From Bacillota bacterium (GTDB taxonomy: Bacteria; Bacillota; Bacilli; Paenibacillales; Paenibacillaceae): a stretch of DNA of 64,000 nucleotides. Below are positions 1-9,636 of the stretch, piece by piece. The translations under genes were made by a program, and so were the position numbers. The DNA is taken from NCBI GenBank assembly GCA_023460795.1, contig JAEWPC010000033.1:62001-126000 (forward strand), written 5' to 3'. Position 1 is the first letter of the stretch. Every line of letters starts with the position of its first letter. The notes beneath the pieces were generated by a model that was given only the letters and a program-made list of their open reading frames with translations, was not told the DNA's origin and did no database searches.

Positions 1-1
1 G

Positions 2-1315
2 GTATTGAGCCCTTTGATGGGCAAAGCTCCGCTAGATGAAACGACCTTCGCGTCTCCCGATTTCTTGGTTTGGTTGCAGGATTTCGTCCTTCCGTTGCAG
101 GGGGCGTCGCTCACGGACGATCTGAACGATGCCGTAGTCTCGCTGCTGGCCGGGAATACGTTGCTGTTCGCCGACGGTTCGCGGCAAGCGATTATCATGA
201 GCAGCCAAGGAGGGAAAGCAAGGGCGATTGAAGAACCGCAGACGGAGGCGATTATCAGGGGGCCGCGGGAAGGCTTCTCGGAAGGCATTCGCACGAACAC
301 GGCTCTCATCCGCAAATCGATTCGCGATCACAATCTGCGCATGGTTTCGAGAATCATCGGCAGGCGTTCGCGCAAAGAACTGGTCGTCGCTTACGTGGAA
401 GGCATCGTAAATCCCGAACTGGTCAAAGAAGTCATGCGCAGAGTCGAGACGCTCGACATGGACGAGTTCGACGGATCGGGATTCGTGGAACAATGGCTTT
501 CGGATCATGTGCTGTCGCCCTTTCCTACGATCACGAGCACCGAACGTCCGGATAAAGTGTCGGGGGCGTTGCTTCAAGGCCGCGTTGCGATCATCGTCGA
601 CGGCACGCCGTTCCAACTGATCGTTCCGGCGACGTTCACGACGTTCTTCCAATCGCCCGAAGATTACTATCAGAGCTGGCTTATCGCAACCAGTCTTCGA
701 TTGCTGCGATATATCGCGGCTTTTATTGCGACGTTCCTGCCGGCATTGTACATCGCCTTGCTTGAATACCATCATGGAATGCTGCCTTCCCGGCTTGCAT
801 TCTCGATCGCCGGCTCGCGGGAAGGCGTTCCCTTCCCCGCGGTCGTCGAAGCGTTACTTATGGAAGTAACGCTGGAACTGCTTCGCGAAGCGGGCATTCG
901 GCTGCCGAAGCCGATCGGTCAAACCATCGGCATTGTAGGCGGTCTTGTCATCGGCGAGGCGGCGGTAGCTGCCGGAATCGTAAGCCCGATTATGGTCATC
1001 GTCGTGTCGATTACCGCGATCACTTCGTTCGCGTTGCCAGCCTATTCGTTCGCGATATCCTTGCGCCTTCTTCGCTTCGGCGTTATGATGTGCTCCGCTA
1101 TTTTCGGGCTGTATGGCATTATTCTGGCGTATATCGCCATCAATGTGCATGTCGTCAACATGCAATCGTTCGGCGTGCCGTACACCGCTCCGATCTCCCC
1201 GACGTTCATTAGCGACTGGAAGGATTTCTTATTTAGAGCGCCGGTGATGCAAATGAACAAAAGACCGGACATGCTGCAAACCGTAGAGAAAAAGCGCATG
1301 AAAGACAGGAAGTGA
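2..1315 (+). CDS. Spore germination receptor A subunit (GerA/GerKA family), 5' truncated by window edge
   Basis: A subunit of a germinant receptor in the spore inner membrane. About 437 residues are visible; the family usually has 480-540, and the reading frame is open to the window edge, so the N-terminal part lies outside. A soluble N-terminal domain (including GFSEGIRTNTALIRKSIRD) is followed by the family's membrane half: a hydrophobic segment near residues 230-255, the conserved stretch around AFSIAGSREGVPFPA, then several more helices (GLVIGEAAVAAGIVSP and beyond). Genes for B and C subunits follow directly (10-bp gap, then overlap), giving a gerA-type operon. The germinant cannot be read from sequence. 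The family call is firm; which paralogue it is (GerK-like or other) is not. Confidence 0.93.
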   Translation, partial: VLSPLMGKAPLDETTFASPDFLVWLQDFVLPLQGASLTDDLNDAVVSLLAGNTLLFADGSRQAIIMSSQGGKARAIEEPQTEAIIRGPREGFSEGIRTNTALIRKSIRDHNLRMVSRIIGRRSRKELVVAYVEGIVNPELVKEVMRRVETLDMDEFDGSGFVEQWLSDHVLSPFPTITSTERPDKVSGALLQGRVAIIVDGTPFQLIVPATFTTFFQSPEDYYQSWLIATSLRLLRYIAAFIATFLPALYIALLEYHHGMLPSRLAFSIAGSREGVPFPAVVEALLMEVTLELLREAGIRLPKPIGQTIGIVGGLVIGEAAVAAGIVSPIMVIVVSITAITSFALPAYSFAISLRLLRFGVMMCSAIFGLYGIILAYIAINVHVVNMQSFGVPYTAPISPTFISDWKDFLFRAPVMQMNKRPDMLQTVEKKRMKDRK

Positions 1316-1324
1316 GGCGTCGCA

Positions 1325-2431
1325 ATGAAGCCTTTCGACTATGCCGATGCGAAGATCGGAACAAGAGAAATGGCGATTATGATATCTTCGATCGTTTTTG
1401 GCGTAGGCGTGCTGACGATGCCGCGATCGCTGGCGCTAGTCACGAACTCGTCGGACGGCTGGGTGTCGATATTGATTGCCGGCGGCGCGGCGATTCTGTT
1501 CGCTTGGATCGCTTCGAAGCTGGTCTCGCGATTTCCCGGCCGTTCTTTTTACGATTTCACGTCCTCCATCGTATCTAAACCGGTCGCTAAAGCATGTACC
1601 TTCGTATTCTTCCTGTATTTCATCGGTTACGGCGCGTACGAGACTCGAATGATCGCCAGCATCTCCAAGCAATATTTATTCGAACGAACGCCTGTGGAGG
1701 TGATCGCGTTCGTGTTTCTCGCGGTCGTAGCCTACTCGTTATCCGGGACGCAGATCGCGCTCATTCGGCTGAATGTGCTGTTTTTGCCGATCGTACTGTT
1801 TCTTATTCTGTTCGTTCTCGTGTTCAGTACCGACCTGTTCGACTTTAACAACGTCATGCCGATATTCGTAACGAATCCGCTTGTTCTTATAGGTGCGAGC
1901 CAAGAAAGCGCATTTTCGTTTCTGGGGTTCGAAATGTTGCTTTTTTATGGGGGACTCATGCGCAAGCCGTCCAAAGCGCCGTTAGCTTCGGTCATAGGCG
2001 TGAGTATTCCCCTGATCTTATATTTGCTTGTTTACGTCATCGCGATCGGCGTCTTTACGAATGAAGGCACGGCGAACATTCTGTATCCTACGGTGGAGCT
2101 TGCGAAAGAAATCGAACTCCCGGGAGAGTTTTTCGAAAGGTTCGAGTCGTTGTTTTTCACGATTTGGATTATGACCGTGTTCAATACGACAAGCATGTCT
2201 CTGGATGTCGCTCTCGTATGCATGCGGTCGGTCTTTGCGTCCGTGAAGAAGCCAATCGCGATTTCAGGGGTAATACCGGTCATCTTTATCTTAAGCATGG
2301 TCCCGCAAGACATTGGCGAAGCGGGGACTTTCGGACGTTGGCTGAACTATACAGGCATTGTGCTCATAGGCATCGTGCCGCTGTCGCTACTTGTGATCGC
2401 GAAAGCAAGGGGGGTTAAGGGAAATGGCTAG
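1325..2431 (+). CDS. Spore germination receptor B subunit (GerAB/GerKB family)
   Basis: Integral membrane B subunit of the germinant receptor, 368 residues, the usual family length. It belongs to the APC transporter-like superfamily with about ten hydrophobic segments, starting with a helix after IGTREMAIMISSIVFGVGVLTMPR, the typical N-terminus of GerAB proteins. B subunits are thought to bind the germinant. ATG start with only a weak upstream purine run, consistent with translational coupling to the A gene, which ends 10 bp before. The C-subunit gene begins inside the last codons of this one. Confidence 0.94.
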   Translation: MKPFDYADAKIGTREMAIMISSIVFGVGVLTMPRSLALVTNSSDGWVSILIAGGAAILFAWIASKLVSRFPGRSFYDFTSSIVSKPVAKACTFVFFLYFIGYGAYETRMIASISKQYLFERTPVEVIAFVFLAVVAYSLSGTQIALIRLNVLFLPIVLFLILFVLVFSTDLFDFNNVMPIFVTNPLVLIGASQESAFSFLGFEMLLFYGGLMRKPSKAPLASVIGVSIPLILYLLVYVIAIGVFTNEGTANILYPTVELAKEIELPGEFFERFESLFFTIWIMTVFNTTSMSLDVALVCMRSVFASVKKPIAISGVIPVIFILSMVPQDIGEAGTFGRWLNYTGIVLIGIVPLSLLVIAKARGVKGNG

Positions 2432-3635
2432 AAGGATGCTAAGAGCGACGGTTGCCTGTCTGATCTGCGCCTTGCTTCTTGGCGGCTGTTGGGACCGCGT
2501 GGAAATCGACCAGCGAGGCTTCGTCATCGGCGTCGCCATCGACGCTCCCGACCAATCGGAGCAATCGCCTGATGGAGTTGCCGGCAGCAAGTACAGGGCA
2601 ACGTTTCAAGTCGTCGTCCCGTCCGCGATCAAGCAAGGCCAGGGTAAATCAGGCGGAGGCGGAAGCGAAGGCAAGGGGAAAGCCTATCATAACGTCTCCG
2701 TGCAAGAACGAAGCCTATCCTCGCTCTATGCCACTTTGGCGGATCGATCGAGCCGAATACCCTTCATGGAGCATCTGAAAACGATCGTCGTCTCTTCGCG
2801 AGTGGCGAAAGCGCCGGAAGGGCTGAGCGCCGTGTTTGACTTTTTCCTTAGGGAGAGCGATATGAGGCGATCCGCCCACGTGATCATCGCGAAGGAAGAA
2901 GCCCGCAAGCTGCTTGACCTAGAAGTGCCTAACGAACCGCTGCCGTCGATCTATTTGAACGAATTCGATCGAAACCGCCGCTTGAGCTCTTATATTCCCC
3001 CTCAAGTCCGCGTCGGCGACATACAGGAGAAGCTGCTAAGGTACGAGACGTACACTCTTCCGGAGGTTACGTTGAACGGGAAGATAGAAGCCTCTTTCGA
3101 GAGCGTGGCGGTCATCGACGGAAAAACAAACCGAGTATTCGGTTCGTTGAAGGGCCAAGACGTGCAATCCTTGAATTTTCTGAGAGGCGAGGCCAAGGGT
3201 GGCATCGTCAATTTCAAGTTCGAGGGAAGAGTTTCCGCCTTCCGTCTCGACAAGGCGAGCAGCAAAATCGTTCTGACGAATCGCGATCCGGAAAACCTTG
3301 CCTTCACTATCCGGATTTTCGCCGACGGAACGCTTAACGAAACGGAAACGCTAGACCACTTTTCCGATTCGGAAGTGATCGCCAAGATCGAGAAGACAGT
3401 GTCGCAAACGATCGCGGGCCGTTGCGAGGATACGACGGAAAAGCTGCAGCGTAAGTTCAAAAAAGACGCGATCGGAATCGGCTCCTACATGTACAGGAAC
3501 CATTACCGGCTGTGGCAGCAGGTCAAGAATCGGTGGGATCGGGGCGACAACGAGTTTTCTCGCGCCTCGGTCAAAGTGGAGGTGCGGACGAAGGTGAGAC
3601 GCACCGGAAATATCCAGCAGGTCAGAAAAGGATGA
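2424..3635 (+). CDS. Spore germination receptor C subunit lipoprotein (GerAC/GerKC family)
   Basis: Lipoprotein subunit of the germinant receptor, 403 residues, normal length. The N-terminus is a lipoprotein signal: basic residues, a hydrophobic stretch, then the lipobox LLGGC with lipidated Cys near residue 22, followed by WDRVEID, the family hallmark. The rest is the Ger(x)C fold; the C-terminal domain includes AIGIGSYMYRNHYRLW. The start overlaps the B gene by 8 bp, so the two are probably translationally coupled. The protein would sit on the outer face of the spore inner membrane after prelipoprotein diacylglyceryl transfer. Confidence 0.94.
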   Translation: MARRMLRATVACLICALLLGGCWDRVEIDQRGFVIGVAIDAPDQSEQSPDGVAGSKYRATFQVVVPSAIKQGQGKSGGGGSEGKGKAYHNVSVQERSLSSLYATLADRSSRIPFMEHLKTIVVSSRVAKAPEGLSAVFDFFLRESDMRRSAHVIIAKEEARKLLDLEVPNEPLPSIYLNEFDRNRRLSSYIPPQVRVGDIQEKLLRYETYTLPEVTLNGKIEASFESVAVIDGKTNRVFGSLKGQDVQSLNFLRGEAKGGIVNFKFEGRVSAFRLDKASSKIVLTNRDPENLAFTIRIFADGTLNETETLDHFSDSEVIAKIEKTVSQTIAGRCEDTTEKLQRKFKKDAIGIGSYMYRNHYRLWQQVKNRWDRGDNEFSRASVKVEVRTKVRRTGNIQQVRKG

Positions 3636-3641
3636 TCGGTC

Positions 3642-3797
3642 ATGTGGCGTTACCTTTACGAGCACGTGCCATCGGGAACCGCTTGGTTTCTAACGGCTTT
3701 AAGCGCGATAGTTCCCTATGTCGCTTACCGGATCAATAAACGTCTTCACGAGTTGACCGATCCGCCATGGAAGCGTCCGCAGGATTCCGAAGAATAA
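3642..3797 (+). CDS. Small membrane protein at end of germinant-receptor operon (possible D-type subunit)
   Basis: 51-residue ORF starting ATG 7 bp after the C-subunit stop, with the purine run AAAAGGA just upstream. It begins MWRYLYEHVP, has one hydrophobic helix (about residues 11-31) and ends in a charged, proline-containing tail (DPPWKRPQDSEE). Position, strand and coupling fit a fourth germination gene. Small D proteins with one or two membrane helices are known beside some gerA-type operons of Bacillus. I infer such a role from context and topology only. The alternative is a chance ORF, but the good spacing and coherent membrane pattern argue against that. Confidence 0.6.
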   Translation: MWRYLYEHVPSGTAWFLTALSAIVPYVAYRINKRLHELTDPPWKRPQDSEE

Positions 3798-3897
3798 ACG
3801 TCTTCGCCGGCGCGTCCCTTTTCGCTATTGTGCATGGCTGAATACTGTTGTATATTTATTCATATTACTCAGTCCTCCACGAAATGAAGGTGTCCGC

Positions 3898-4398
3898 ATG
3901 TCCGTCATATGCCGCAAAGCGCAGTCCGAAGATGTGGACGCGCTTCACGATCTCATACAAGGATACGCCGTACAAGGCATCATGCTGCCGCGCTCGCGCG
4001 AGGCGCTCGGCCGCAACATCGGCAACTTCGTCGTCGCGGATGACGACGGGAAGCTGGTCGGCTGCGGTTCGCTGCTCCAGCTAGGTTCCGATCTCGTCGA
4101 GATTCGTTCGCTTGGCATCGCCGACGGCTACAAAGGCCAAGGGATCGGAACGAAGCTCGTCGACGCGTTAATCGCCGAAGCGAAGGAACTGCGGATCCCG
4201 AAGGTCATGGCGCTTACTTACGAGGTGAATTTCTTTCTGAAAAACGGCTTCCACGTCGTCGAAAAAGAAATTTTCCCGGAGAAAGTATGGACCGATTGCG
4301 TGAATTGCGCGAAGCAGAATAACTGCGATGAAATCGCGGTTCTGAAACGGATCGAAGTTGCGCCGGAACCGGCGGAAATGACCTACGCGCAATTGTAA
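3898..4398 (+). CDS. GNAT N-acetyltransferase, resembles short N-acetylglutamate synthase
   Basis: 166-residue single-domain GNAT acetyltransferase. Acetyl-CoA-binding motif A is visible (VEIRSLGIADGYKGQGIGTKLV), followed by LTYEVNFFLKNGF and a cysteine-rich end (DCVNC, then CDE). IRSL, LTY..FF..GF and the DCxxC..CDE cluster resemble the short ArgA-type amino-acid N-acetyltransferases that make N-acetylglutamate for arginine synthesis. No arginine gene is nearby, so the substrate is an inference. ATG start preceded by GAAGG. It stands alone between the germination operon and the heat-shock operon. Confidence 0.75.
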   Translation: MSVICRKAQSEDVDALHDLIQGYAVQGIMLPRSREALGRNIGNFVVADDDGKLVGCGSLLQLGSDLVEIRSLGIADGYKGQGIGTKLVDALIAEAKELRIPKVMALTYEVNFFLKNGFHVVEKEIFPEKVWTDCVNCAKQNNCDEIAVLKRIEVAPEPAEMTYAQL

Positions 4399-4428
4399 AC
4401 GTGCATGCCAAACCGTACCGGTACGTTC

Positions 4429-4458
4429 TTGACACGACCGAGTGGGGTTTGGTATTTT
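4429..4458 (+). promoter_or_regulatory. SigA-type promoter of the hrcA operon
   Basis: TTGACA at 4429-4434 and TATTTT at 4453-4458, spaced by 18 bp. The predicted transcription start lies just before the CIRCE operator, the normal arrangement for class I heat-shock operons. Confidence 0.8.
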
Positions 4459-4469
4459 TGTATTAGCCG

Positions 4470-4496
4470 TTAGCACTCGATGAATTTGAGTGCTAA
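4470..4496 (+). promoter_or_regulatory. CIRCE operator (HrcA binding site)
   Basis: Perfect CIRCE: TTAGCACTC at 4470-4478, a 9-bp spacer, and GAGTGCTAA at 4488-4496. HrcA, encoded immediately downstream, binds this inverted repeat and represses the operon, giving autoregulation. It lies just after the predicted start of transcription. Confidence 0.98.
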
Positions 4497-4535
4497 CGAA
4501 TGAAATACGGACGACGCATGAAGGAGGACACAAGG

Positions 4536-5561
4536 ATGTTAAGCGAACGTCAACGAATGATCTTGGGTGCCATTATCGACGATTACGTGCGTTCCGCGGA
4601 ACCGGTCGGCTCGCGCAGCATTTCCAAACGCGCCGGCGTGTCCTTCAGTCCGGCTACGATCCGCAACGAGATGGCCGATCTGGAGGAGTTGGGCTTGCTG
4701 GAGCAACCTCACACTTCCGCCGGGCGGATTCCTTCTATTAAAGGATACCGTTATTACGTCGATCATCTTATCACGATGGATGGCGCGTCCGAGCAAGATG
4801 TCCGTATGATCCGCAGCTTTTTCGCCGAGAAAATGAACCATTGGGAGAACGTCATCGGCCACGCGGCGACGATCCTGTCCCAGCTTACGAATTACACCTC
4901 GATCGTGCTCGGGCCCGAGATTTTCAACACGACGTTGAAGCACTTCCAACTGGTGCCGATTAACGAGGCTTCGGCCGTCGCGATCATCGTGGCGAACACC
5001 GGACATGTGGAGCACCGCACGATTACGATTCCGGAAGGGATCACGATGGACGACTTGGGCAAAATCGTGAACGTGCTTAACGACAAGCTGGCCGGCGTTC
5101 CGTTCTTCCGGGTGAAGGCGGTTCTGCACAGCGAGATTGCCAAGGAGCTTGCCCGCTATGTCGATCATTGCGAAGAAGTGCTTGCGATGCTTGAACAAGC
5201 GATCTCCGACGAACACGAACCGAAAGTGTATTTAAGCGGCGCTTCGAATATGCTGACGCAGCCGGAGTTCAAAGACGTCGATAAAGCGAAGTCGATTCTC
5301 GGCATGCTGGAGGAGACGCAGAAGCTGACTCAGCTCATTCAGGCGCATCCGGGCGGCATCCAGGTGAGAATCGGCACGGAGAACGCGGTAGAAGCGATCA
5401 ATCAGTGCAGCCTGATCACGGCGACGTATTCGCACGAGGGACAGTCGCTGGGAACGATCGGCATTCTTGGTCCGGTTCGCATGGAATACGGCAAAGTTAT
5501 CAGTTTGCTTGATTATTTATCCAAGGATATCGCCAAGCTGATGTCCCGAGGATTCAAATAA
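4536..5561 (+). CDS. hrcA: Heat-inducible transcription repressor HrcA
   Basis: Repressor of class I heat-shock genes that binds CIRCE, 341 residues from the chosen start. The N-terminus MLSERQRMILGAIIDDYVRS and the winged-helix motif around SFSPATIRNEMADLEELGLL are typical. The effector domain continues to GILGPVRMEYGKVISLLDYLS. ATG at 4536 is chosen because AAGGAGG lies 8 bp upstream; an upstream in-frame start at 4500 would precede that ribosome site and is unlikely. First gene of hrcA-grpE-dnaK-dnaJ; GroE titrates the repressor in relatives. Confidence 0.97.
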   Translation: MLSERQRMILGAIIDDYVRSAEPVGSRSISKRAGVSFSPATIRNEMADLEELGLLEQPHTSAGRIPSIKGYRYYVDHLITMDGASEQDVRMIRSFFAEKMNHWENVIGHAATILSQLTNYTSIVLGPEIFNTTLKHFQLVPINEASAVAIIVANTGHVEHRTITIPEGITMDDLGKIVNVLNDKLAGVPFFRVKAVLHSEIAKELARYVDHCEEVLAMLEQAISDEHEPKVYLSGASNMLTQPEFKDVDKAKSILGMLEETQKLTQLIQAHPGGIQVRIGTENAVEAINQCSLITATYSHEGQSLGTIGILGPVRMEYGKVISLLDYLSKDIAKLMSRGFK

Positions 5562-5612
5562 TAGTTGTATAGCTCCCCTATGAGGGAGGCAGGGTAAGGA
5601 GGTGTAGACGGC

Positions 5613-6203
5613 ATGAGCACGAACGAAACGAAGGAGTCTGTAACGATGGACGAACAGCAAGAAGAGACGATCGCCGAGAACGAGCAATTGTCTAACGATG
5701 CTAACGATGTCGCGGCCGAGCAAGACGAAGCGGCTAAGGCGAACGACGTACAAGACACCAAGCTGGCGGCGCTGGAGCGGCTCGCGGAAGAGAATCAGAA
5801 CCGTTATTTGCGCGCCCAGGCCGATTTCGATAACTTCCGTCGCCGGACGTTGAAGGAGAAAGAAGAATTAGCGCAATACGCAACATCGAAGCTGGTCGGA
5901 GAGCTGCTGCCCGTGCTGGATAACTTCCAGAGGGCGCTTCAGACGAGCGGCGACGCGGCGCAGAGCGATTCTTTCGCCAAAGGCGTGGATATGATCTACC
6001 GCCAGCTGTTCCAGGTGCTGGAAGCCGAAGGCTTGAAGGCGATGGAACCGGTTGGCCAGCCATTCGATCCCGAGCACCATCAAGCGATCATGCAGGTGGA
6101 GACGGACGAATACGAGGAAGGCATCGTCGTAGAAGTGATGCAGCCAGGCTATTGGTTGAAAGACAAAGTCATTCGCCCCGCCATGGTTAAGGTCAGCGGT
6201 TAA
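5613..6203 (+). CDS. grpE: Nucleotide exchange factor GrpE
   Basis: Co-chaperone that releases ADP from DnaK, 196 residues, cytoplasmic. The first 50 residues are acidic, glutamine-rich and probably disordered; a long coiled coil follows (LERLAEENQNRYLRAQADFDNFRRR), and the C-terminal beta domain ends with the family signature EVMQPGYWLKDKVIRPAMVKV. ATG is preceded by AAGGAGGTG. It lies 51 bp after hrcA; a small inverted repeat (CTCCC/GGGAG) sits in the gap. Confidence 0.97.
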   Translation: MSTNETKESVTMDEQQEETIAENEQLSNDANDVAAEQDEAAKANDVQDTKLAALERLAEENQNRYLRAQADFDNFRRRTLKEKEELAQYATSKLVGELLPVLDNFQRALQTSGDAAQSDSFAKGVDMIYRQLFQVLEAEGLKAMEPVGQPFDPEHHQAIMQVETDEYEEGIVVEVMQPGYWLKDKVIRPAMVKVSG

Positions 6204-6273
6204 TCCGTCCCGTTAATCGGAGGAAACAAGGTAAATCCCAGAGCGCACGAACTTGGAGGAGGAGCATTCGACA

Positions 6274-8115
6274 ATGAGTAAAGTTATCGGAATAGACTTG
6301 GGAACGACGAACTCTTGCGTTGCCGTTATGGAAGGCGGCGAAGCGGTCGTCATTCCTAACGCGGAAGGCAACCGCACGACCCCGTCGGTCGTCGGCTTCA
6401 AGAAAGACGGAGAGCGCGTCGTCGGCGAGACGGCGAAGCGCCAAGCGATCACGAATCCAGACCGCACGGTCATCTCGATCAAACGCCATATGGGTACTTC
6501 CCACAAGGAAACGATCGACGACAAATCGTACTCCCCGCAAGAGATTTCCGCTATCATTCTGCAGAAGCTGAAAGCGGACGCCGAAGCTTACCTGGGCCAA
6601 CCGGTAACGCAAGCCGTTATTACGGTTCCGGCATACTTTAACGATAGCCAGCGTCAAGCGACGAAGGACGCAGGCGCGATCGCGGGTCTCGAAGTGCTGC
6701 GGATCGTCAACGAACCGACGGCTGCCGCGCTTGCCTATGGCCTTGAGAAATCCGAAGACCAAACGATTCTCGTATTCGACCTTGGCGGCGGTACGTTCGA
6801 CGTTAGTATCCTCGAGCTGGGCGATGGCTTCTTCGAGGTTAAAGCGACGAGCGGCGACAACCACCTCGGCGGGGACGACTTCGACCAAGCGATCATGGAA
6901 TGGCTGTCCGGCGAATTCAAGAAAGAGCACGGCATCGACCTGCTTAAAGATAAAGCTGCGGTTCAACGTCTTAAAGACGCGGCGGAGAAAGCGAAGAAAG
7001 AGCTGTCCGGCGTCCTGACGACGACGATCTCGCTTCCGTTCATCACGGTAGTAGACGGCGTGCCTCAGCACTTGGAGCTGACGCTGTCCCGCGCGAAATT
7101 CGACGAGTTGACCGCATCGCTTGTAGAACGCACGATGGCGCCTACGCGCCAAGCGTTGTCCGACGCGGGCATGACGCCTGCCGATCTTCACAAAGTCGTG
7201 CTCGTCGGCGGTTCCACGCGTATTCCTGCCGTCGTCGAAGCGATCAAGAAGCTGACGGGCAAAGAGCCTCACAAAGGCGTAAACCCTGACGAAGTCGTTG
7301 CGCTCGGCGCTGCCGTTCAAGCGGGAGTCCTGACCGGCGACGTCAAAGACGTCGTATTGCTCGACGTTACCCCGCTGTCCCTCGGCATCGAGACGGCAGG
7401 CGGCGTGCTCACGAAGATGATCGATCGCAACACGACGATCCCGACGAGCAAATCGCAAGTGTTCTCGACTTACGCGGACATGCAGACGCAGGTCGAAATC
7501 CACGTCCTGCAGGGCGAGCGCGCGATGGCGAAGGACAACAAGACGCTCGGCCGATTCATTCTGAGCGACATTCCGGCGGCGCCTCGCGGCGTACCGCAAA
7601 TCGAAGTTACGTTCGATATCGATGCCAACGGTATCGTTAACGTATCCGCCCTCGACAAGGGCACCGGCAAGAGCCAAAAAATCACGATCACGTCCTCCAG
7701 CGGTCTAAGCAAGGACGAAATCGAGCGCATGCAGAAGGAAGCTGAGTTGCACGCCGAAGAAGACAAAGCACGCCGCGAGCTGATCGAGACGAAGAACAGC
7801 GCGGACCAGCTCGTCTACACCGTCGACAAGACGATCAAAGACTTGGGCGACAAAGTCGACGCAAGCGAGATCGAGAAAGCGAACGCGGCGAAAGAGAAAG
7901 TCACGGAAGCGCTCAAAGGCGATAACGCCGAAGAGATCAAAGCGGCTGCCGACGCGCTGAGCGAAATCGTTCAGCAGCTGTCGATGAAGCTGTACGAGCA
8001 AGCCGCGGCTCAAGGCCAAGGCGCGCCGGAAGGCGGACCGGAAGCGGGAGCGGCTCCTAAGAAAGACAACGTCGTCGATGCCGACTACGAAGTCGTCGAC
8101 GAAGACAAGAAATAA
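6274..8115 (+). CDS. dnaK: Molecular chaperone DnaK (Hsp70)
   Basis: ATP-dependent Hsp70 chaperone, 613 residues. The nucleotide-binding domain starts [19 protein letters not shown] and contains the phosphate motifs [14 protein letters not shown] and [13 protein letters not shown]. The linker and substrate domain include [16 protein letters not shown], and the protein ends in an acidic tail, [16 protein letters not shown] at 6274 follows GGAGGAGGAG; a TTG 21 bp upstream lies inside that ribosome site and is rejected. It works with GrpE (upstream) and DnaJ (downstream). Confidence 0.99.
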   Translation: MSKVIGIDLGTTNSCVAVMEGGEAVVIPNAEGNRTTPSVVGFKKDGERVVGETAKRQAITNPDRTVISIKRHMGTSHKETIDDKSYSPQEISAIILQKLKADAEAYLGQPVTQAVITVPAYFNDSQRQATKDAGAIAGLEVLRIVNEPTAAALAYGLEKSEDQTILVFDLGGGTFDVSILELGDGFFEVKATSGDNHLGGDDFDQAIMEWLSGEFKKEHGIDLLKDKAAVQRLKDAAEKAKKELSGVLTTTISLPFITVVDGVPQHLELTLSRAKFDELTASLVERTMAPTRQALSDAGMTPADLHKVVLVGGSTRIPAVVEAIKKLTGKEPHKGVNPDEVVALGAAVQAGVLTGDVKDVVLLDVTPLSLGIETAGGVLTKMIDRNTTIPTSKSQVFSTYADMQTQVEIHVLQGERAMAKDNKTLGRFILSDIPAAPRGVPQIEVTFDIDANGIVNVSALDKGTGKSQKITITSSSGLSKDEIERMQKEAELHAEEDKARRELIETKNSADQLVYTVDKTIKDLGDKVDASEIEKANAAKEKVTEALKGDNAEEIKAAADALSEIVQQLSMKLYEQAAAQGQGAPEGGPEAGAAPKKDNVVDADYEVVDEDKK

Positions 8116-8134
8116 GATTTAACGGATAAAACCG

Positions 8135-8178
8135 AAAGTCAAAGCTGTTCCCGCCCGGCGCGGGACCGCTTTGACTTT
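8135..8178 (+). terminator. Long stem-loop between dnaK and dnaJ
   Basis: Inverted repeat with arms GAAAGTCAAAGC and GCTTTGACTTTC around an inner CCCGC/GCGGG stem. No long T-run follows, so it is more likely a partial terminator or an mRNA stability/processing element that lowers dnaJ output relative to dnaK than a full stop. Confidence 0.65.
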
Positions 8179-8208
8179 CCTCATGTGTAGTATCGAGGAG
8201 GTGGAGAA

Positions 8209-9324
8209 GTGGCCGACAAAAGAGATTATTATGAGGTGCTCGGCGTAGATAAGAACGCCGGCGCGGAAGATATCAAGAAAGCATACCGCAATCTAGCCCG
8301 TAAATATCATCCCGACGTGAACAAAGCAGCCGACGCGGAAACGAAGTTCAAGGAAGTGAAGGAAGCGTACGACGTGCTGAGCGACGATCAGCAGCGCGCC
8401 CGTTACGACCAATTCGGCCATCAGGATCCATCTGCGGGCTTCGGCGGAGGCGGCGCGGATTTCGGCGGCGGCTTCGGCGATATATTCGATATGTTCTTCG
8501 GCGGAGGCGGCCGACGCGACCCGAACGCGCCGCAACGCGGCAACGATCTGCAATATACGATGACGATCGAGTTCAAGGAAGCGGTGTTCGGCAAAGAAAC
8601 CGACATTACGATTCCTCGTACGGAGACGTGCGATACTTGTCACGGCAACGGTGCTAAGCCAGGAACGAAGCCCGAGACGTGTTCGATCTGCCGCGGCACC
8701 GGACAACAGGAAGTCGCGCAGAACACGCCATTCGGCCGCATCGTCAACCGCCGGGCCTGCTCGGGCTGCGGCGGCCGCGGCAAGATCGTCAAGGAACGCT
8801 GCGGCACCTGCGGCGGCAACGGACAGGTGAAGAAGCAACGGAAAATTCACGTTAAAATTCCGGCCGGCGTCGACGAAGGCTCGCAGCTCCGCGTGACCGG
8901 CGAAGGCGAAGGGGGCGTTCGCGGCGGACCCGCCGGCGACTTGTACATCGTGCTGCGCGTCAGATCGCACGATTTCTTCGAGCGTGAAGGCGACGATATC
9001 TACTGCGAAATTCCGCTTACGTTCTCGCAGGCGGCGCTAGGCGATGAAATTGAAATCCCGACGCTGACGGAGAAAGTAAAGCTCAAGATTCCAGCCGGCA
9101 CGCAGACCGGCACGTATTTCCGTCTCAAAGGCAAGGGCGTGCCGAAGCTTCGCGGCTACGGCCAAGGCGACCAGCAGGTCAAGGTGACGATCGTCACGCC
9201 GACGCAGCTTAGCGAAGAACAGCGCGAGCTGCTTCGCGAGTTCGCGGCGAAGAGCGGCGAATCGACGCACGAGCAGCACCAGACGATCTTCGAGCGGATG
9301 AAGCGGGCTTTTCTCGGGGATTGA
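8209..9324 (+). CDS. dnaJ: Chaperone protein DnaJ (Hsp40)
   Basis: Type I J-protein, 371 residues. The J domain carries HPD within [10 protein letters not shown]; a Gly/Phe-rich linker (residues about 75-105) follows; then four zinc-binding CxxCxGxG repeats ([32 protein letters not shown]) and the C-terminal substrate domain. GTG start at 8209, with GAGGAGG ending 6 bp upstream. It stimulates DnaK ATPase and delivers substrates. Last gene of the heat-shock operon. Confidence 0.98.
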   Translation: MADKRDYYEVLGVDKNAGAEDIKKAYRNLARKYHPDVNKAADAETKFKEVKEAYDVLSDDQQRARYDQFGHQDPSAGFGGGGADFGGGFGDIFDMFFGGGGRRDPNAPQRGNDLQYTMTIEFKEAVFGKETDITIPRTETCDTCHGNGAKPGTKPETCSICRGTGQQEVAQNTPFGRIVNRRACSGCGGRGKIVKERCGTCGGNGQVKKQRKIHVKIPAGVDEGSQLRVTGEGEGGVRGGPAGDLYIVLRVRSHDFFEREGDDIYCEIPLTFSQAALGDEIEIPTLTEKVKLKIPAGTQTGTYFRLKGKGVPKLRGYGQGDQQVKVTIVTPTQLSEEQRELLREFAAKSGESTHEQHQTIFERMKRAFLGD

Positions 9325-9339
9325 AAAGGGGATTGAGAT

Positions 9340-9372
9340 GAACCGCTCTCAGATACTGGGGGCGGTTTCGTT
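9340..9372 (+). terminator. Possible terminator after dnaJ
   Basis: AACCGC and GGCGGTT arms separated by a loop of about 14 bases, followed by TCGTTGTGTTT. The stem is short and the T-tract is interrupted, so efficiency is uncertain. Confidence 0.45.
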
Positions 9373-9465
9373 GTGTTTCCTGCATAATCCTCTCCATGTT
9401 AGCGAACCCTAGTGAAGATTTGCGGGCTTTTGCAACCCGCGACCAACGAGGGAGGAATCGCAGGT

Positions 9466-9630
9466 ATGACCAGACGCAATTTTTCCGAAGGACAGACGAG
9501 CAGTCAGCTGCCGATCGCTTCTAATCAAGACGTAGAGTTCTCCGACGAGCTCGCCGACGAGGAAGACCGCGAAGCGCAGGAACGGGCGGAAGCGGCCGCG
9601 CGGCGCGTCGAAGGCTACGAGGGAGGATGA
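9466..9630 (+). CDS. Small YfhD-like protein
   Basis: 54-residue, highly charged protein beginning MTRRNFSEGQ. The central DVEFSDELADEEDREAQERA resembles the YfhD family of small Bacillus proteins of unknown function, which share a DVEFSEELAD-type core. ATG at 9466 has GGGAGGAATCG upstream; an in-frame ATG at 9412 lacks this. It lies 16 bp before the next small ORF start, so the two are probably co-transcribed. Confidence 0.65.
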   Translation: MTRRNFSEGQTSSQLPIASNQDVEFSDELADEEDREAQERAEAAARRVEGYEGG

Positions 9631-9636
9631 CCTAGC

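Noticed and set aside
6193..7677. 494-aa ORF antisense to dnaK
   Set aside because: Composition is Arg-rich shadow sequence typical of GC-rich third positions on the other strand; dnaK explains the region fully.
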